A DNA stretch of 64,000 bases, from the NCBI GenBank assembly GCA_030998225.1, contig JAPYXD010000466.1, positions 7,171,001 through 7,235,000 on the forward strand, in the 5' to 3' direction. The translations under genes and the position numbers were made by a program. Below the pieces are notes generated by a model. That model made no database searches and was not told where the DNA came from. It saw only the letters and a program-made list of their open reading frames with translations. This document shows positions 45,523 to 57,720 of the stretch, in pieces (position 1 is the first letter of the stretch; each line of letters begins with the position of its first letter). This DNA is from Diplolepis rosae (Eukaryota; Arthropoda; Insecta; Hymenoptera; Diplolepididae).

Positions 45523-45868
45523 CCCTATTGAAAATTTCTATGTAGGATACCACATAGGATCTCATATAGGATCTTACATAAGTTCCTATGTATTTTAAAG
45601 TAATAATTTTCGCCTTTACATTCTAATTCAAAATTTTCTGAATAATCTGATCTATCAGGATGCTAGCAGCAGAATTTCATTAATGAGTTACTAAATACAT
45701 TTTAACGATATTTTTTATTATAAAAAGAAAATAATATAGATCAGATTATTTAGAAAATTTTGAATTAGAATGTAAAGTTGAAAATTATTACTCTAAAATA
45801 CATAGGATCTTATGTAAGATCTTATGTAAGTTCTTATGTGGTATCCTACATAGGATTTTTCAATAGGG
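45523..45868. mobile_element. Foldback element, 346 bp, with TATGTAGGATACC subrepeats
   Basis: CCCTATTGAAAATTTCTATG at the left is mirrored by CATAGGATTTTTCAATAGGG at the right. Arms of ~140 bp contain several AGGATCTTACATAAG-type subrepeats and pair through GATCAGATTATT. The central loop is ~70 bp. Confidence 0.85.
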
Positions 45869-46438
45869 TCATTAAATATAAATTTCCACATCACCTAACG
45901 CCTTCTAATTAACAATTAAATACTTCACCATTTTCATAAAAAAAGTAGATATTAGTTCAAATATACTACTTTTTATCATTAAAACTACAAGTGCCAATCT
46001 GATTTTTAAACTTTTTATATTATTACATTATTTTTCATAGAATATTTACATGAGAAAGCATACATCACGCATCATGAAAGCATAACCTCTCACCTTGCAA
46101 TTAAATCGTGTTTTCTTCCTGTAGTCAGTTGTTTTCGACAACTCAGCCACCTTCGCAGTTGTTCACTGCTGTTGCTTTCCACTTTTCTATGTGGCAATAT
46201 TGCACCCGGTACATCTTTCTCCTTTAAATTTATTTTTGAATGAGGTACACTTGCAGCACACATGTCGATATCCAAAATATGACCTAATTTATGAATTTCG
46301 CGGGAAGTGCCATGGCAGCCGCGTATGCGCACATCAACTTCCTATTCAAGATGAAAAGGTCTATTGCTTCATGATGATTTCGCGGGCGAGAGGGGAAAAA
46401 TTTATCTGCGCATGAGCAGATGCCAAGTCAGGTTAAAC
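45869..46438. other. Intergenic, with a GCGCATGAGCAGA-type repeat
   Basis: The segment 46388-46438 (ATTTATCTGCGCATGAGCAG) recurs inverted at 62685-62715. Otherwise no features. Ends in CAGGTTAAAC, which recurs at 61014-61023. Confidence 0.45.
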
Positions 46439-46709
46439 GGTAGGTATACATTGTACCATAGTCTTAGTTGCCCAAAGTTTCAATTGCCCATAAAATCACT
46501 AGACGTCACTATATTTGAAAAGCAGTGTTAGACGAAGATTATGAAAGGAATGTGTTGGCAAAAACTGCGAGGATTGCAAGATGCAGGATTCCTGTACATT
46601 TGATATATACTTGCAATTTTTTCCAACGCATTCCTTTCATAAACTTCGTCAAACACTGCTTTTCAAATATAGTGACTTCTGGTGATTTTATGGGCAATTG
46701 AAACTTTGG
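46439..46709. mobile_element. Foldback MITE of the 15033 family, cut at its right arm by transposon Y
   Basis: It starts GGTAGGTATACATTGTACC like 15033-15189 and shares AGTTGCCCAAAGTTT. Unlike that copy it folds back over ~120 bp (CCTTTCATAAACTTCGTC, GGGCAATTGAAACTTTGG). The right arm stops where transposon Y begins at 46710; the expected right terminus is missing. Confidence 0.8.
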
Positions 46710-47364
46710 CAAAGATATTATAAACCTAGATGCGGCCAATTATAGTTCGGTAGACTTAAATGTAGACGTCGCTTTCGGCGTGTTTTTCCCGGTCCCCTCT
46801 TGCCTCTCACCCCGCCGTATGATCAATCCGAATTAGTTCCTCGAAAGCATTATAGAGGCGCTAAATGTATCTCCCTCCAATCCCCTCCACCCGCTGAGAT
46901 ACCCAATAACCAGAAAGCGCGCTTTAAAAATTTAAATTTAAATTATATATATTGAAGAAAATTAAAAATTGGTAAACAAAGCAAGGAAAAGCGACGTGTA
47001 AAGTGTTTCAATGTTACTTTATGTGTATTTTATTTTGCTTTATAGTATCATTTTGATATTGAAATAGGTTACAGTGAACATGCATTGCTAAATTAACTTT
47101 CTGTCAGTGAAAGATAAGTATGTACATGAATGAAAAACCAATATTTAATTATTATAATTTGAACATGTATGCAATAGAAAGAGAATTAGTTTCTTATTTT
47201 TAAAAAGTTTAATTTCTTATTTTCGTATTTTTAATTCTTTTTTTTACATTCTCATCATGGATGAGAAGGTATTGGTTTTATGTGAAAAATGACTTTCGAA
47301 ATTTTCATATCAAATCTTTACGTTTTGAGACCCCCTGACTCAGAAAAAACGGTTTTTACGAAAG

Positions 47365-47385
47365 TGTCTGTCTGTCTGTCTGTAG
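47365..47385. repeat. (TCTG)n microsatellite in Y, mirrored in X at 55287-55308
   Basis: A run of TCTG/CTGT units within the conserved part of the C segment. Its complement is in X. The neighbouring block CTCAAAACGTAAAGATTTGA is the best conserved part of the family across all three copies in the window. Confidence 0.8.
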
Positions 47386-47689
47386 TAGGCCATGTGCGGC
47401 AACACTCTCGATAGGATTATCAGATTGAATTGAGCTTTGGCACACTTTATCGGAGCCGAAAAAGTAAGACAACTTCGTTAACCAGCCACATCCAATCAAA
47501 ATTGAGGGATTGAGCACTACTTTTGTGTTTTTTGAAAATAACTTTTTGAAAAAATTAAAAATTTCAATACTGGTTTTTGATATTGCTCATAAATCTCTAC
47601 AAATTATCCTGATAACGTTTTTTGATTAAATCAAAATTATAAATGTTACAGCATATTCAAATTAAAAATAAAACCAATACCTTCTCATC

Positions 47690-48290
47690 CATGATGAGAA
47701 TGTAAAAAGTCAATATCAAAATTCCATTTGCCAGTTAAATTATACGAGATACGAAAAAACGTTATGATACAATATTATTGAATACATAAAGACCTACCAA
47801 TTTGATTTATAACATTTTTTCATAAGATGCATATTTTTCTTTTTAATTAAAAAAAAATCTATTGAAAATCCAAAATTCAATTTTTTAACAATAATATGTG
47901 AAATACGAAAAAAACGTAGGATTACAAAATTGTTCGTTTCAAAAAGTTCTACAAATTTTGTCTTATACAGTTTCCAATAAAACATATATTTTTCGTTTCA
48001 ATTCCAAAAAATACGATTAAAATTCGAAAATTCCATTTTTTAGACAAAATATGTGAGATACAAAAAAACGTTTAGATGGAAAATTGTTTGCCTGAATGAA
48101 GTCTACAAATTCTCATTAAGACATTTCGGGACAGGATGTATATTTTATGTTTTAATTTTTAATATTAAAAAATTTCGATTTTTTTCACCAAAATATCTGA
48201 TACGAAATAAGCGTTGTTCTGCAAAATCGTTTCCTTGAATAAAGTCTACGATTGTTTTTTCTTTTTGAGAGATTTGGAAGAAAATAAATT
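47690..48290 (-). repeat. Degenerate ~140-bp tandem array in transposon Y (about 4-5 units)
   Basis: Units share a consensus like AAATTC(C)ATTTTTTAGAC, ATATGTGAGATAC(A/G)AAAAAACGTT and AAGTCTACAAATTCTCAT. The matching array in X (about 54700-54985) is ~270 bp shorter, about two units. The third copy at 35060-35700 has its own set of units. A cluster of GAAGCGCGAGCG-type sequence follows at 48340-48360. Confidence 0.7.
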
Positions 48291-49881
48291 ATTTTAATCA
48301 TGTAATTTATTAAAAAGTTACAGAAATGTATACAGAAAATCGAGCGCGAAGCGCGAGCGTCATGATGAGAATGTGTTCCTTAAGGCTGATAGAGCCTTAA
48401 GTAAATTGAATTTCCTATTTCACTTAAATTCAAAAAGAAATAGAGTGCACTGAGAAAACTGGAGTGTCAAACTTTAAGTGTCAAAATGTAGATAGTCAGT
48501 CTGAACTTCTAGATAGTACAACACTCTTTCCAAAATTTTTTCTTTTTGGTCAGGGAGACACTCATTTGATATTCTGCTTAACTGTTACCAGAGTGTCAGA
48601 ATCACTATAAAGAGTGTCGATTGGCGAAATACGCGCCAAAATTGAAAAGTCACGTGGGTTCGCCTATTTTTCCTCCAATATCACCAGCGTGGACTCTAAC
48701 CTCATTGCCGGTTTCGCGTCCTTTACATGTTAAAGTGTCACGAGGGTTATTTTTGACAACTAATTGGCGAGTACCTATTTCACTTGTTATAATAACATAA
48801 TAATTGTGAAAGCTTAAATGTAATAGTTTTGAGGTTAGCCATAGAGGTAGATTATAGTATATTTTTCACTCTTCGATAATCTATTTTTCTCTCTGCGATG
48901 ATCAACTTTTCCCTCTAAAGTCAAAGATATTATAAACCTAGATGCGGCGAGTGGCCTCGGAGTGGGAGAACGATATATATAGAACATCACTCTTTCTTGG
49001 GTATCGAGGTGCTGCCCTCTTCACAACTTTCAGACGTTTCCATGGCGACGCGTGTTTCACGCAGTGTCTTCTGAATTCGAAAACACGGAGATGCTCGAAA
49101 ATCTTCGGGAGACTTCGGCTCTCTCCTTATTTCGTCTATATATAGCATATACGAAATAAAGTAAAAGCAAGCGTTCCCAAACTTTCTGAGTTTCTGCGAT
49201 TTCTTCGATTCGATGTCTCATGCATCTCGTCGTCTGCTCGCCCGGTGACTTCTGTTTACAAAATTTGACAGCTGACAAATTTTGTAAAAAGTCTTAAATA
49301 ATTTGATGACGTGACATAAATTTTATGAATTTCAGGAAATGTTAAATAATTCTTTCGAGTGTGTGATCTACAAGGACTATTTATTCGAAGCTATTTGTTT
49401 GTAGAATTTAAATGCAGAATTTGAGGTTAGGTTCATAACCTGTTGTATTCAAGTAGTTTTATTTTTTAACTTTCTTTGATTTCACTCAATTGATTTTGAA
49501 TATTATAAATTCAAAACGTTAATTAATTGCATTTTTATGTAAATTTTAAAAATAATAATCATTTTTAATCAATAAATTCTGTTATAATTACCTTTCTTGT
49601 AATTCTATTTTATGAGAATATAAAAACACTCCTTTAAAGATAAAATGTGGAAACCTAGCTTCAAGTTTGCTTACGTAGGAAAAACTTTGCAGCCGACCCG
49701 AAATTTATGAAATAACTAAATAAATAATTACTTACAGGAAATAACTATTTAATATTCATTCTTACCTATACCTTATGGTAATAAAGTACATCTATGAAGG
49801 GAAAAATTGTTACTGTCAATATTTTTGGTCGAAATGAGAAATTGAAATTTTGAGTTTAGAATTTAAATCCAATACTCTTAC

Positions 49882-52319
49882 AGTCTTGCAAATGAAAATT
49901 AAATTACAGTTATTGAAATTTTACAAAAGTACAATGTAAATCAGATGAATTAATGATACAATAATCTAAAAATGAAAGAGTTTTAAAATGGTTTGAAATC
50001 AAAATTTTTTAATTTTCAAAGGCTTTTTTAAGGCTATAAGTGCTTTTTACAGGTGATTAATTAAAAGCTTACCTTACTTAAAAGTTGGGAATATTTAAAT
50101 AAAAAGATCTACGCAAATAATTATAGTAGTTCCTCTTAACAAAAATTTTAATTGCAAACAATTCCAATTGTAAAATATCCTCGATTTTCAAGCGTTTTTA
50201 AAATAAATCTATATAATTTAAAGTAATTTTAGTTATATATCGAAAAAATTGAAATAGTCCTCGGACTTTAGAAAACTAGAAAATTTATTCATCGAAATCA
50301 TTTCAAATTGCATTTAATGAAATATTTCAAATGAAACAATTATTTTTTGTGCCCTCTTTTGAGGATATTGTTAGAATTTCCTTTTCTCACAATTTTACTG
50401 GGAATTCTTATATAAATCAGGATCATCTTCGGTAAGTACGCTTTATTTCACTCTCTAAATCAAAATAAGTGCACTCAGAAAAAAGATTTGATTGAATCAA
50501 AGAAAATTATTTGCTTGAAAGACTTTCTTTGATTTAAAGAAATGATTTGTTTAAATGAAATAACATTTTTTTAATTCAAACATAATGTCTTTAAACGAAA
50601 TAAATATTTGTTTGAATCAAATTAATTTTTCTTCAAAACAAAGAAATTAATTCAATGATATATGGTCAAAGATATAAATTGTTTGATTGAAGGCAGAAAT
50701 TTATTTGATTCGAACAAATATTTATTTGGTCCAAAGATATTTTGTTTGAATCAAAAAAATTTTGTTTCATTAAGGTAGTTTTCATCCACGAAAAGTAAAC
50801 CTCAGGCAAAAATAGATAATTTTGCTTTCAAGAATAACAATATTATTATTGAAGGTCTATTTTGGAAGAGAAAAGATTAATTCCCATGAAAAAAATTTGA
50901 AATACAGAAAAATAATTTTATTAATAAATTTTATTTTTGCCCCAACTTTTTTTCTTATCGCTTCTTACCAAATTTCAAAAAATTATGCAATTCTAATAAA
51001 TCATGAATCACTTTTACAGAGAAAAGATTTCCCACAACTTAACCATTTCCAATTTTCGAAAATTAATAAATTATTATCAAATTCAGCAATTTGTTTATAA
51101 AAATTTCGTTTTGGAAAATGTTTTTTTATTGGTTTCAGCCATTAATGAATTTATTTTTAAAAATCAGAAACGGTGAAGTTGTGGAAAATCTTTTCTCTGA
51201 AAAAATGATTCATGATTTATTAGAATCGCATAATTTTTTAAAATTTGATAAGAAGCGATAAGAAAAAAAGTTGGGTCCAAAATAAAATTTATTAATAAAA
51301 TTATTTTTCTGTGTTTTAAATTTTTTTTATGGAAAATAATCTTTTCTCTTTCAAAATAGCCCTTCAATAATAATATTGCTATTCTTAAAGGCAAAATTAT
51401 CAATTTTTGCTTGTTCGAATCAAATAAATTTCTGCCTTCAATCAAACAATTTATATCTTTGACCATATATAATTGAATTAATTTCTTTGTTTTGAAGAAA
51501 AATTAATTTGATTCAAACAAGTATTTATTTCGTCTAAAGACATTATGTTTGAATTAAACAAATTTCATTTCATTTAAACAAATCATTTCTTTAAATCAAA
51601 GAAAGTCTTTCGCAAATAATTTCTTTGATTCAATCAAATCTTTTTTCTGAGTGCACTTATTTTGATTTAGAGAGTGAAATAAAGCGTACTTACCGAAGGT
51701 GATCCTGATTTATATAAAAATTCCCAGTAAAATTGTGAGAAAAGGAAATTCTAACAATATCTTCAAAAGAGGGCACAAAAAATAATTGTTTCGTTTGAAA
51801 TATTTCATTAAATGCAATTTGAAATGATTTCCATGAATAAATTTCCTAGTTTTCTAAAGTCCGGGGACTATTTCAATTTTTTCGATATATAACTAAAATT
51901 ACTTTAAATTATATAGATCTATTTTAAAAACGCTTGAAAATCGAGGATATTTTACAATTGGAATTGTTTGCAATTAAAATTTTTGTAAAGAGGAACTGCT
52001 ATAATTATTTGCGTAGATCTTTTTATTTAAATATTCCCAACTTATTCAATTTAAAATTGGAAATATTACTATTAAGCAATTTTCAATACCTCATTATTTT
52101 TTAATCTGCCCACTTATGATTTTCTTGTAAGCTTTTAATTAATCACTTGTAAAAAGCACTTATAGCCTTAAAAAAAGCCTTTGAAAAATAAAAAAATTTT
52201 GAGTTCAAACGATTTTAAAACTCTTTTATTTTTAGATCATTGTATCATTAATTCATCTGATTTACATTGTACTTTTGTAAAATTTCAATAACTGTAATTT
52301 AATTTTCATTTGCAAGACT
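49882..52319. mobile_element. Foldback U1 (2.44 kb) within X
   Basis: AGTCTTGCAAATGAAAATTA begins the left arm and its complement ends the right arm. The centre near 51130 is again palindromic (GTGCACTCAGAAAAAAG at 50471 mirrored at 51655). The same element, U2, sits at the same place in Y. The arms contain many GATTTGATTGAATCAAAG-like short palindromes. The open frames near 50822-51466 are arms read in mirror image. Confidence 0.85.
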
Positions 52320-53408
52320 GAGCACACTACTTTCTCGAGTCGCGGGTCGCGGGGAAGGTCGGAAGCACCGAAATCTCGAGTGAAATTGAAAACCGAGCCC
52401 CAGCAAAGCTTGCTAGCGAAGGAGCGCGAGCCAGCTTAGATTTTAGCCAAAACCGAAAATCACGGCGCGGTGAACTTTTTTGAGAAAACTTTGGTTTTAA
52501 AAATTCAATGGTAAAATAAGGAATACAAATTTTTTAAATGAATTTTAGTTTGATTATTTAATTATTTTATAATTGTTTTCATTTTTAATTAATTTAATTC
52601 CATTTATTTTAAAAGAACCCCAACATCTTAAAATAATGATTAATATGCGGCGAGGATATACTTCGTTGAATAAAAAATTATGTAATAAAAATTTTGTTCA
52701 AAGAACAAAATCGTTTATTTATTGAATCAAATTTTTTAGTGAATCTATCTAATATTTTACATTCAATTAAAATAAATATTTGATTGGATATATTAAAGAA
52801 AAATTTGGTGAGTCATACATTAACCAAACTGTCCGAAACAATAATTATAATATAAAGTAACATAACATTTTTTTTTAATATTTACATTAAAATGTAACAA
52901 ATGTAACAAATTAAGTAATTTATTAGGTATAATTTTTGTTAGAAAGTTTTAGTTTTATTTTTTTAATTCTCTTTAAATATTGAAAAACGTTTATAATAAT
53001 TTATTTGCAGCATTTGGCATAGTTTTAATGAAATTAATATAAATTATTCATATTTTTTTGATGAGACAAAGTTTCCAAAAAGAAAAGCTGCTGAATATAT
53101 TCAGAAATCAGTTAACATTTATTGTACATAAATAAATTCATTTGAGTTTTTTTGAAAAACATTGATCTATTTTTTTTTCAGAAAAGTGTGGAATTATCAC
53201 TTTTTTAATAAGAAAATACAAGAACTAGCCATAACTTACAATGAGATTTTAAAACATTCTGACTAGTGTGAGTCAAACAAATATTTTAGAAATTACAAAT
53301 TATTGAGCTTCGGACAACCTACTTCTTTAAATTTTCAAAAAAAATTTCTGTAAACATTGAGCTTAAAGAAGGAGAAGACTTCAACATTTGAACTGGTAAG
53401 ATATTGAT

Positions 53409-53620
53409 TTAAGGGTATGTGATACTTTACCTTGAAAGCAATTTAGTTTACACAGTTGTTTTTCCACAATTTTGAATTTATCAAAAAAATAATAGTGCCG
53501 AGACGTAAAGAAAATTAACACTGACGTCTGTGCACTATTATTTTGTTGAAAAATTAAAAATTGTGGAAGAACAACTGTGTAAACTAAATTGCTCTTATGG
53601 CAAAGTATCACATGCTCTTA
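53409..53620. mobile_element. Foldback MITE with TTAA ends, copy in X
   Basis: TTAAGGGTATGTGATACTTT at the left mirrors AAAGTATCACATGCTCTTAA at the right. TTAA is a likely target duplication. Arms of ~90 bp include GTTTACACAGTTGTT. Confidence 0.8.
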
Positions 53621-53953
53621 AGTCTAAATTTTTAATTAACTAATTAATTTAAAATTTTATTTTTAAAATTGTAATTATTAATTTGAATAATATTTGAAAA
53701 GAATAAAAATCCTGGAAACTAGAAGTTGTTCATAATGAAAAATCTGCGCGCAGCTCGCTTCGCTCGCAAGTTTGAGCGCGCGATTTGATCGTCGTGCTTC
53801 GCGCTCCGTTCTTGTGCTCTTCACATACATTCAAGTTTATTTATTATAATTTGATACTAAAGCTCAAACCAATTTTATAATAATATTACAGATGATGTGA
53901 ATTACATATTTTCTCAAAGTCACTCAATTTCTTTTTGAATTTAAGTGAAATAC

Positions 53954-54561
53954 ACTGAGAAAACTGGAGTGTCAACCTAAACATTTGGAGGGTGAAGCAG
54001 ACTATATTTGAGCTTAAACTATAAGACAGCCTTCTAGATAGTGTAACTTATTACCTGTGAATTGTGAAAATAAGATGGTCAACTTGAATACTTTAGAGGG
54101 AAAAGTTGATCATCGCAGAGAGAAAAATAGATTATCGAAGAGTGAAAAATATACTATAATCTACCTCTATGGCTAACCTCAAAACTATTACATTTAAGCT
54201 TTCACAATTATTATGTTATTATAACAAGTGAAATAGGTACTCGCCAATTAGTTGTCAAAAATAACCCTCGTGACACTTTAACATGTAAAGGACGCGAAAC
54301 CGGCAATGAGGTTAGAGTCCACGCTGGTGATATTGGAGGAAAAATAGGCGAACCCACGTGACTTTACAATTTTGGCGCGTATTTCGCCAATCGACACTCT
54401 TTATAGTGATTCTGACACTCTGGTAACAGTTAAGCAGAATATCAAATGAGTGTCTCCCTGACCAAAAAGAAAAAATTTCGGAAAGAGTGTTGTACTATCT
54501 AGAAGTTCAGACTGACTATCTACATTTTGACACTCAAAGTTTGACTCTCCAGTTTTCTCAG
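53954..54561. mobile_element. Element E, intact copy in X (608 bp)
   Basis: The ends CTGAGAAAACTGGAGTGTCA and GACTCTCCAGTTTTCTCAG are inverted repeats. The copy in Y is split by X: 48450-48921 plus 55968-56102, together 607 bp. It contains the uncut CTAAAGT used as target by X. Confidence 0.88.
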
Positions 54562-56419
54562 AGCCTTAAGGAACACATTCTCATCATGACGCTCGCGCTT
54601 CGCGCTCGATTTTCTGTATACATTTCGGTAACTTTTTAATAAATTACATGATTAAAATAATTTATTTTCTTCCAAATCTCTCAAAAAGAAAAAACAATCG
54701 TAGACTTTATTTAAGGAAACGATTTTGCAGAACAACGCTTATTTCGTATCACATATTTTGGTGAAAAAAATCGAATTTTTTTAATATTAAAAATTAAAAC
54801 ATAAAATATACATCCTGTCCCGAAATGTCTTAATGAGAATTTGTAGACTTCATTCAGGCAAACAATTTTCCATCTAAACGTTTTTTTTGTATCTCACATA
54901 TTTTGTCTAAAAAATGGAATTTTCGAATTTTAATCGTATTTTTTGGAATTGAAACGAAAAATATATGTTTTATTAGAAACTGTATAAGGCTTTATATTGG
55001 TTTTATTTTTAATTTGAATATGCTGTAACATTTCTAATTTTGATTTAATCAAAAAATGTTAACAGGATAATTTGTAGAGATTTATGAGCAATATCAAAAA
55101 CCAGTATTGAAATTTTTAATTTTTTCAAAAAGTTATTTTCAAAAACACAAAAGTAGTGCTCAATCCCTCAATTTTGATTGGATGTGGCTGGTTAACGAAG
55201 TTGTCTTACTTTTCGGCTCCGATAAAGTGTGCCAAAGCTCAATTCAATCTGATAATCCTATCGAGAGTTATGCCGCACATGGCCTACTACAGACAGACAG
55301 ACAGACACTTTCGTAAAAACCGTTTTTTCTGAGTCAGGGGGTCTCAAAACGTAAAGATTTGATGAAAATTTCGAAAGTCATTTTTCACATAAAACCAATA
55401 CCTTCTCATCCATGATGAGAATGTAAAAAAAAGAATTAAAAATACGAAAATAAGAAATTAAACTTTTTAAAAATAAGAAACTAATTCTCTTTCTATTGCA
55501 TACATGTTCAAATTATAATAATTAAATATTGGTTTTTCATTCATGTACATACTTATCTTTCACTGACAGAAAGTTAATTTAGCAATGCATGTTCACTGTA
55601 ACCTATTTCAATATCAAAATGATACTATAAAGCAAAATAAAATACACATAAAGTAACATTGAAACACTTTACACGTCGCTTTTCCTTGCTTTGTTTACCA
55701 ATTTTTAATTTTCTTCAATATATATAATTTAAATTTAAATTTTTAAAGCGCGCTTTCTGGTTATTGGGTATCTCAGCGGGTGGAGGGGATTGGAGGGAGA
55801 TACATTTAGCGCCTCTATAATGCTTTCGAGGAACTAATTCGGATTGATCATACGGCGGGGTGAGAGGCAAGAGGGGACCGGGAAAAACACGCCGAAAGCG
55901 ACGTCTACATTTAAGTCTACCGAACTATAATTGGCCGCATCTAGGTTTATAATATCTTTGCTAAAGTATTCAAGATGACCATCTTATTTTGACAATTCAC
56001 AGGTAATAAGTTACACTATCTAGAAGGCTGTCCTATAGTTTAACCTCAAATATAGTCTGCTTCACCCTCCAAATGTTTAGGTTGACACTCCAGTTTTCTC
56101 AGTATGACTTTGAGAAAATATGTAATTCACATCATCTGTAATATTATTATAAAATTGGTTTGAGCTTTAGTATCAAATTATAATAAATAAACTTGAATGT
56201 ATGTGAAGAGCACAAGAACGGAGCGCGAAGCACGACGATCAAATCGCGCGCCCTAGGCGCGCTCAAACTTGCGAGCGAAGCGAGCTGCGCGCAGATTTTT
56301 TTCATTATGAATAACTTCTAGTTTCCAGGATTTTTATTCTTTTCAAATATTATTCAAATTAATAATTACAATTTTAAAAATAAAATTTTAAATTAATTAG
56401 TTAATTAAAAATTTAGACT

Positions 56420-56631
56420 TAAGAGCATGTGATACTTTGCCATAAGAGCAATTTAGTTTACACAGTTGTTCTTCCACAATTTTTAATTTTTCAACAAAAT
56501 AATAGTGCACAGACGTCAGTGTTAATTTTCTTTACGTCTCGGCACTATTATTTTTTTGATAAATTCAAAATTGTGGAAAAACAACTGTGTAAACTAAATT
56601 GCTTTCAAGGTAAAGTATCACATACCCTTAA
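56420..56631. mobile_element. Foldback MITE with TTAA ends, copy in Y
   Basis: Reverse-orientation counterpart of 53409-53620, with almost no base differences. This shows that the X and Y copies separated recently. Confidence 0.8.
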
Positions 56632-57720
56632 ATCAATATCTTACCAGTTCAAATGTTGAAGTCTTCTCCAATTTTAAAGCTCAATGTTTACAGGAATTTT
56701 TTTTGAAAATTTAAAGAAGAAAGTTGTCCGAAGCTCAATAATTTGTAATTTCTAAAATATTTGTTTGACTCACACTAGTCAGAATGTTTTAAAATCTCAT
56801 TGTAATTTATGGCTAGTTCTTGTATTTTCTTATTAAAAAAGTGATAATTCCACACTTTTCTGAAAAAAAATAGATCAATGTTTTTCAAAAAACTCAAATG
56901 AATTGATTTATGTACAATAAATGCTAACTGATTTCTGAATATATTCAGCAGCTTTTCTTTTTGGGAAACTTTGTCTCATCAAAAAAATATGAATAATTTA
57001 TATTAATTTCATTAAAACTATGCCAAATGCTGCAAATAAATTATTATAAACGTTTTTCAATATTTAAAGAGAATTAAAAAAATAAAACTAAAACTTTCTA
57101 ACAAAAATTATACCTAATAAATTACTTAATTTGTTACATTTGTTACATTTTAATTTAAATATTAAAAAAAAATGTTATGTTACTTTATATTATAATTATT
57201 GTTTCGGACAGTTTGGTTAATGTATGACTCACCAAATTTTTCTTTAATATATCCAATCAAATATTTATTTTAATTGAATGTAAAATATTAGATAGATTCA
57301 CTAAAAAATTTGATTCAATAAATAAACGATTTTGTTCTTTGAACAAAATTTTTATTACATAATTTTTTATTCAACGAAGTATATCCTCGCCGCATATTAA
57401 TCATTATTTTAAGATGTTGGGGTTCTTTTAAAATAAATGGAATTAAATTAATTAAAAATGAAAACAATTATAAAATAATTAAATAATCAAACTAAAATTC
57501 ATTTAAAAAATTTGTATTCCTTATTTTACCATTGAATTTTTAAAACCAAAGTTTTCTCAAAAAAGTTCACCGCGCCGTGATTTTCGGTTTTGGCTAAAAT
57601 CTAAGCTGGCTCGCGCTCCTTCGCTAGCAAGCTTTGCTGGGGCTCGGTTTTCAATTTCACTCGAGATTTCGGTGCTTCCGACCTTCCCCGCGACCCGCGA
57701 CTCGAGAAAGTAGTGTGCTC

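Larger units (their letters stand above)
48922..55960 (+). mobile_element. Transposon X: 7.04-kb copy inserted in Y, TSD CTAAAGT
   Basis: X starts CAAAGATATTATAAACC at 48922 and ends with its complement at 55960, and is flanked by CTAAAGT on both sides (48915-48921 and 55961-55967). The target lies inside element E of Y. The same E sequence, uninterrupted and with a single CTAAAGT, is present inside X (53954-54561). This unoccupied-site comparison establishes the insertion. Segments in order: A (48922-49881), foldback U1 (49882-52319), B (52320-54096) and C' (to 55960). Lengths of X (7039) and Y (~6950) agree. Non-autonomous. Confidence 0.9.

Noticed and set aside
53381..56659. Two identical 76-codon frames (53381-53611 minus, 56429-56659 plus)
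   Set aside because: They are the same foldback MITE read in X and Y. The frame is a by-product of a palindrome, not a conserved gene pair.
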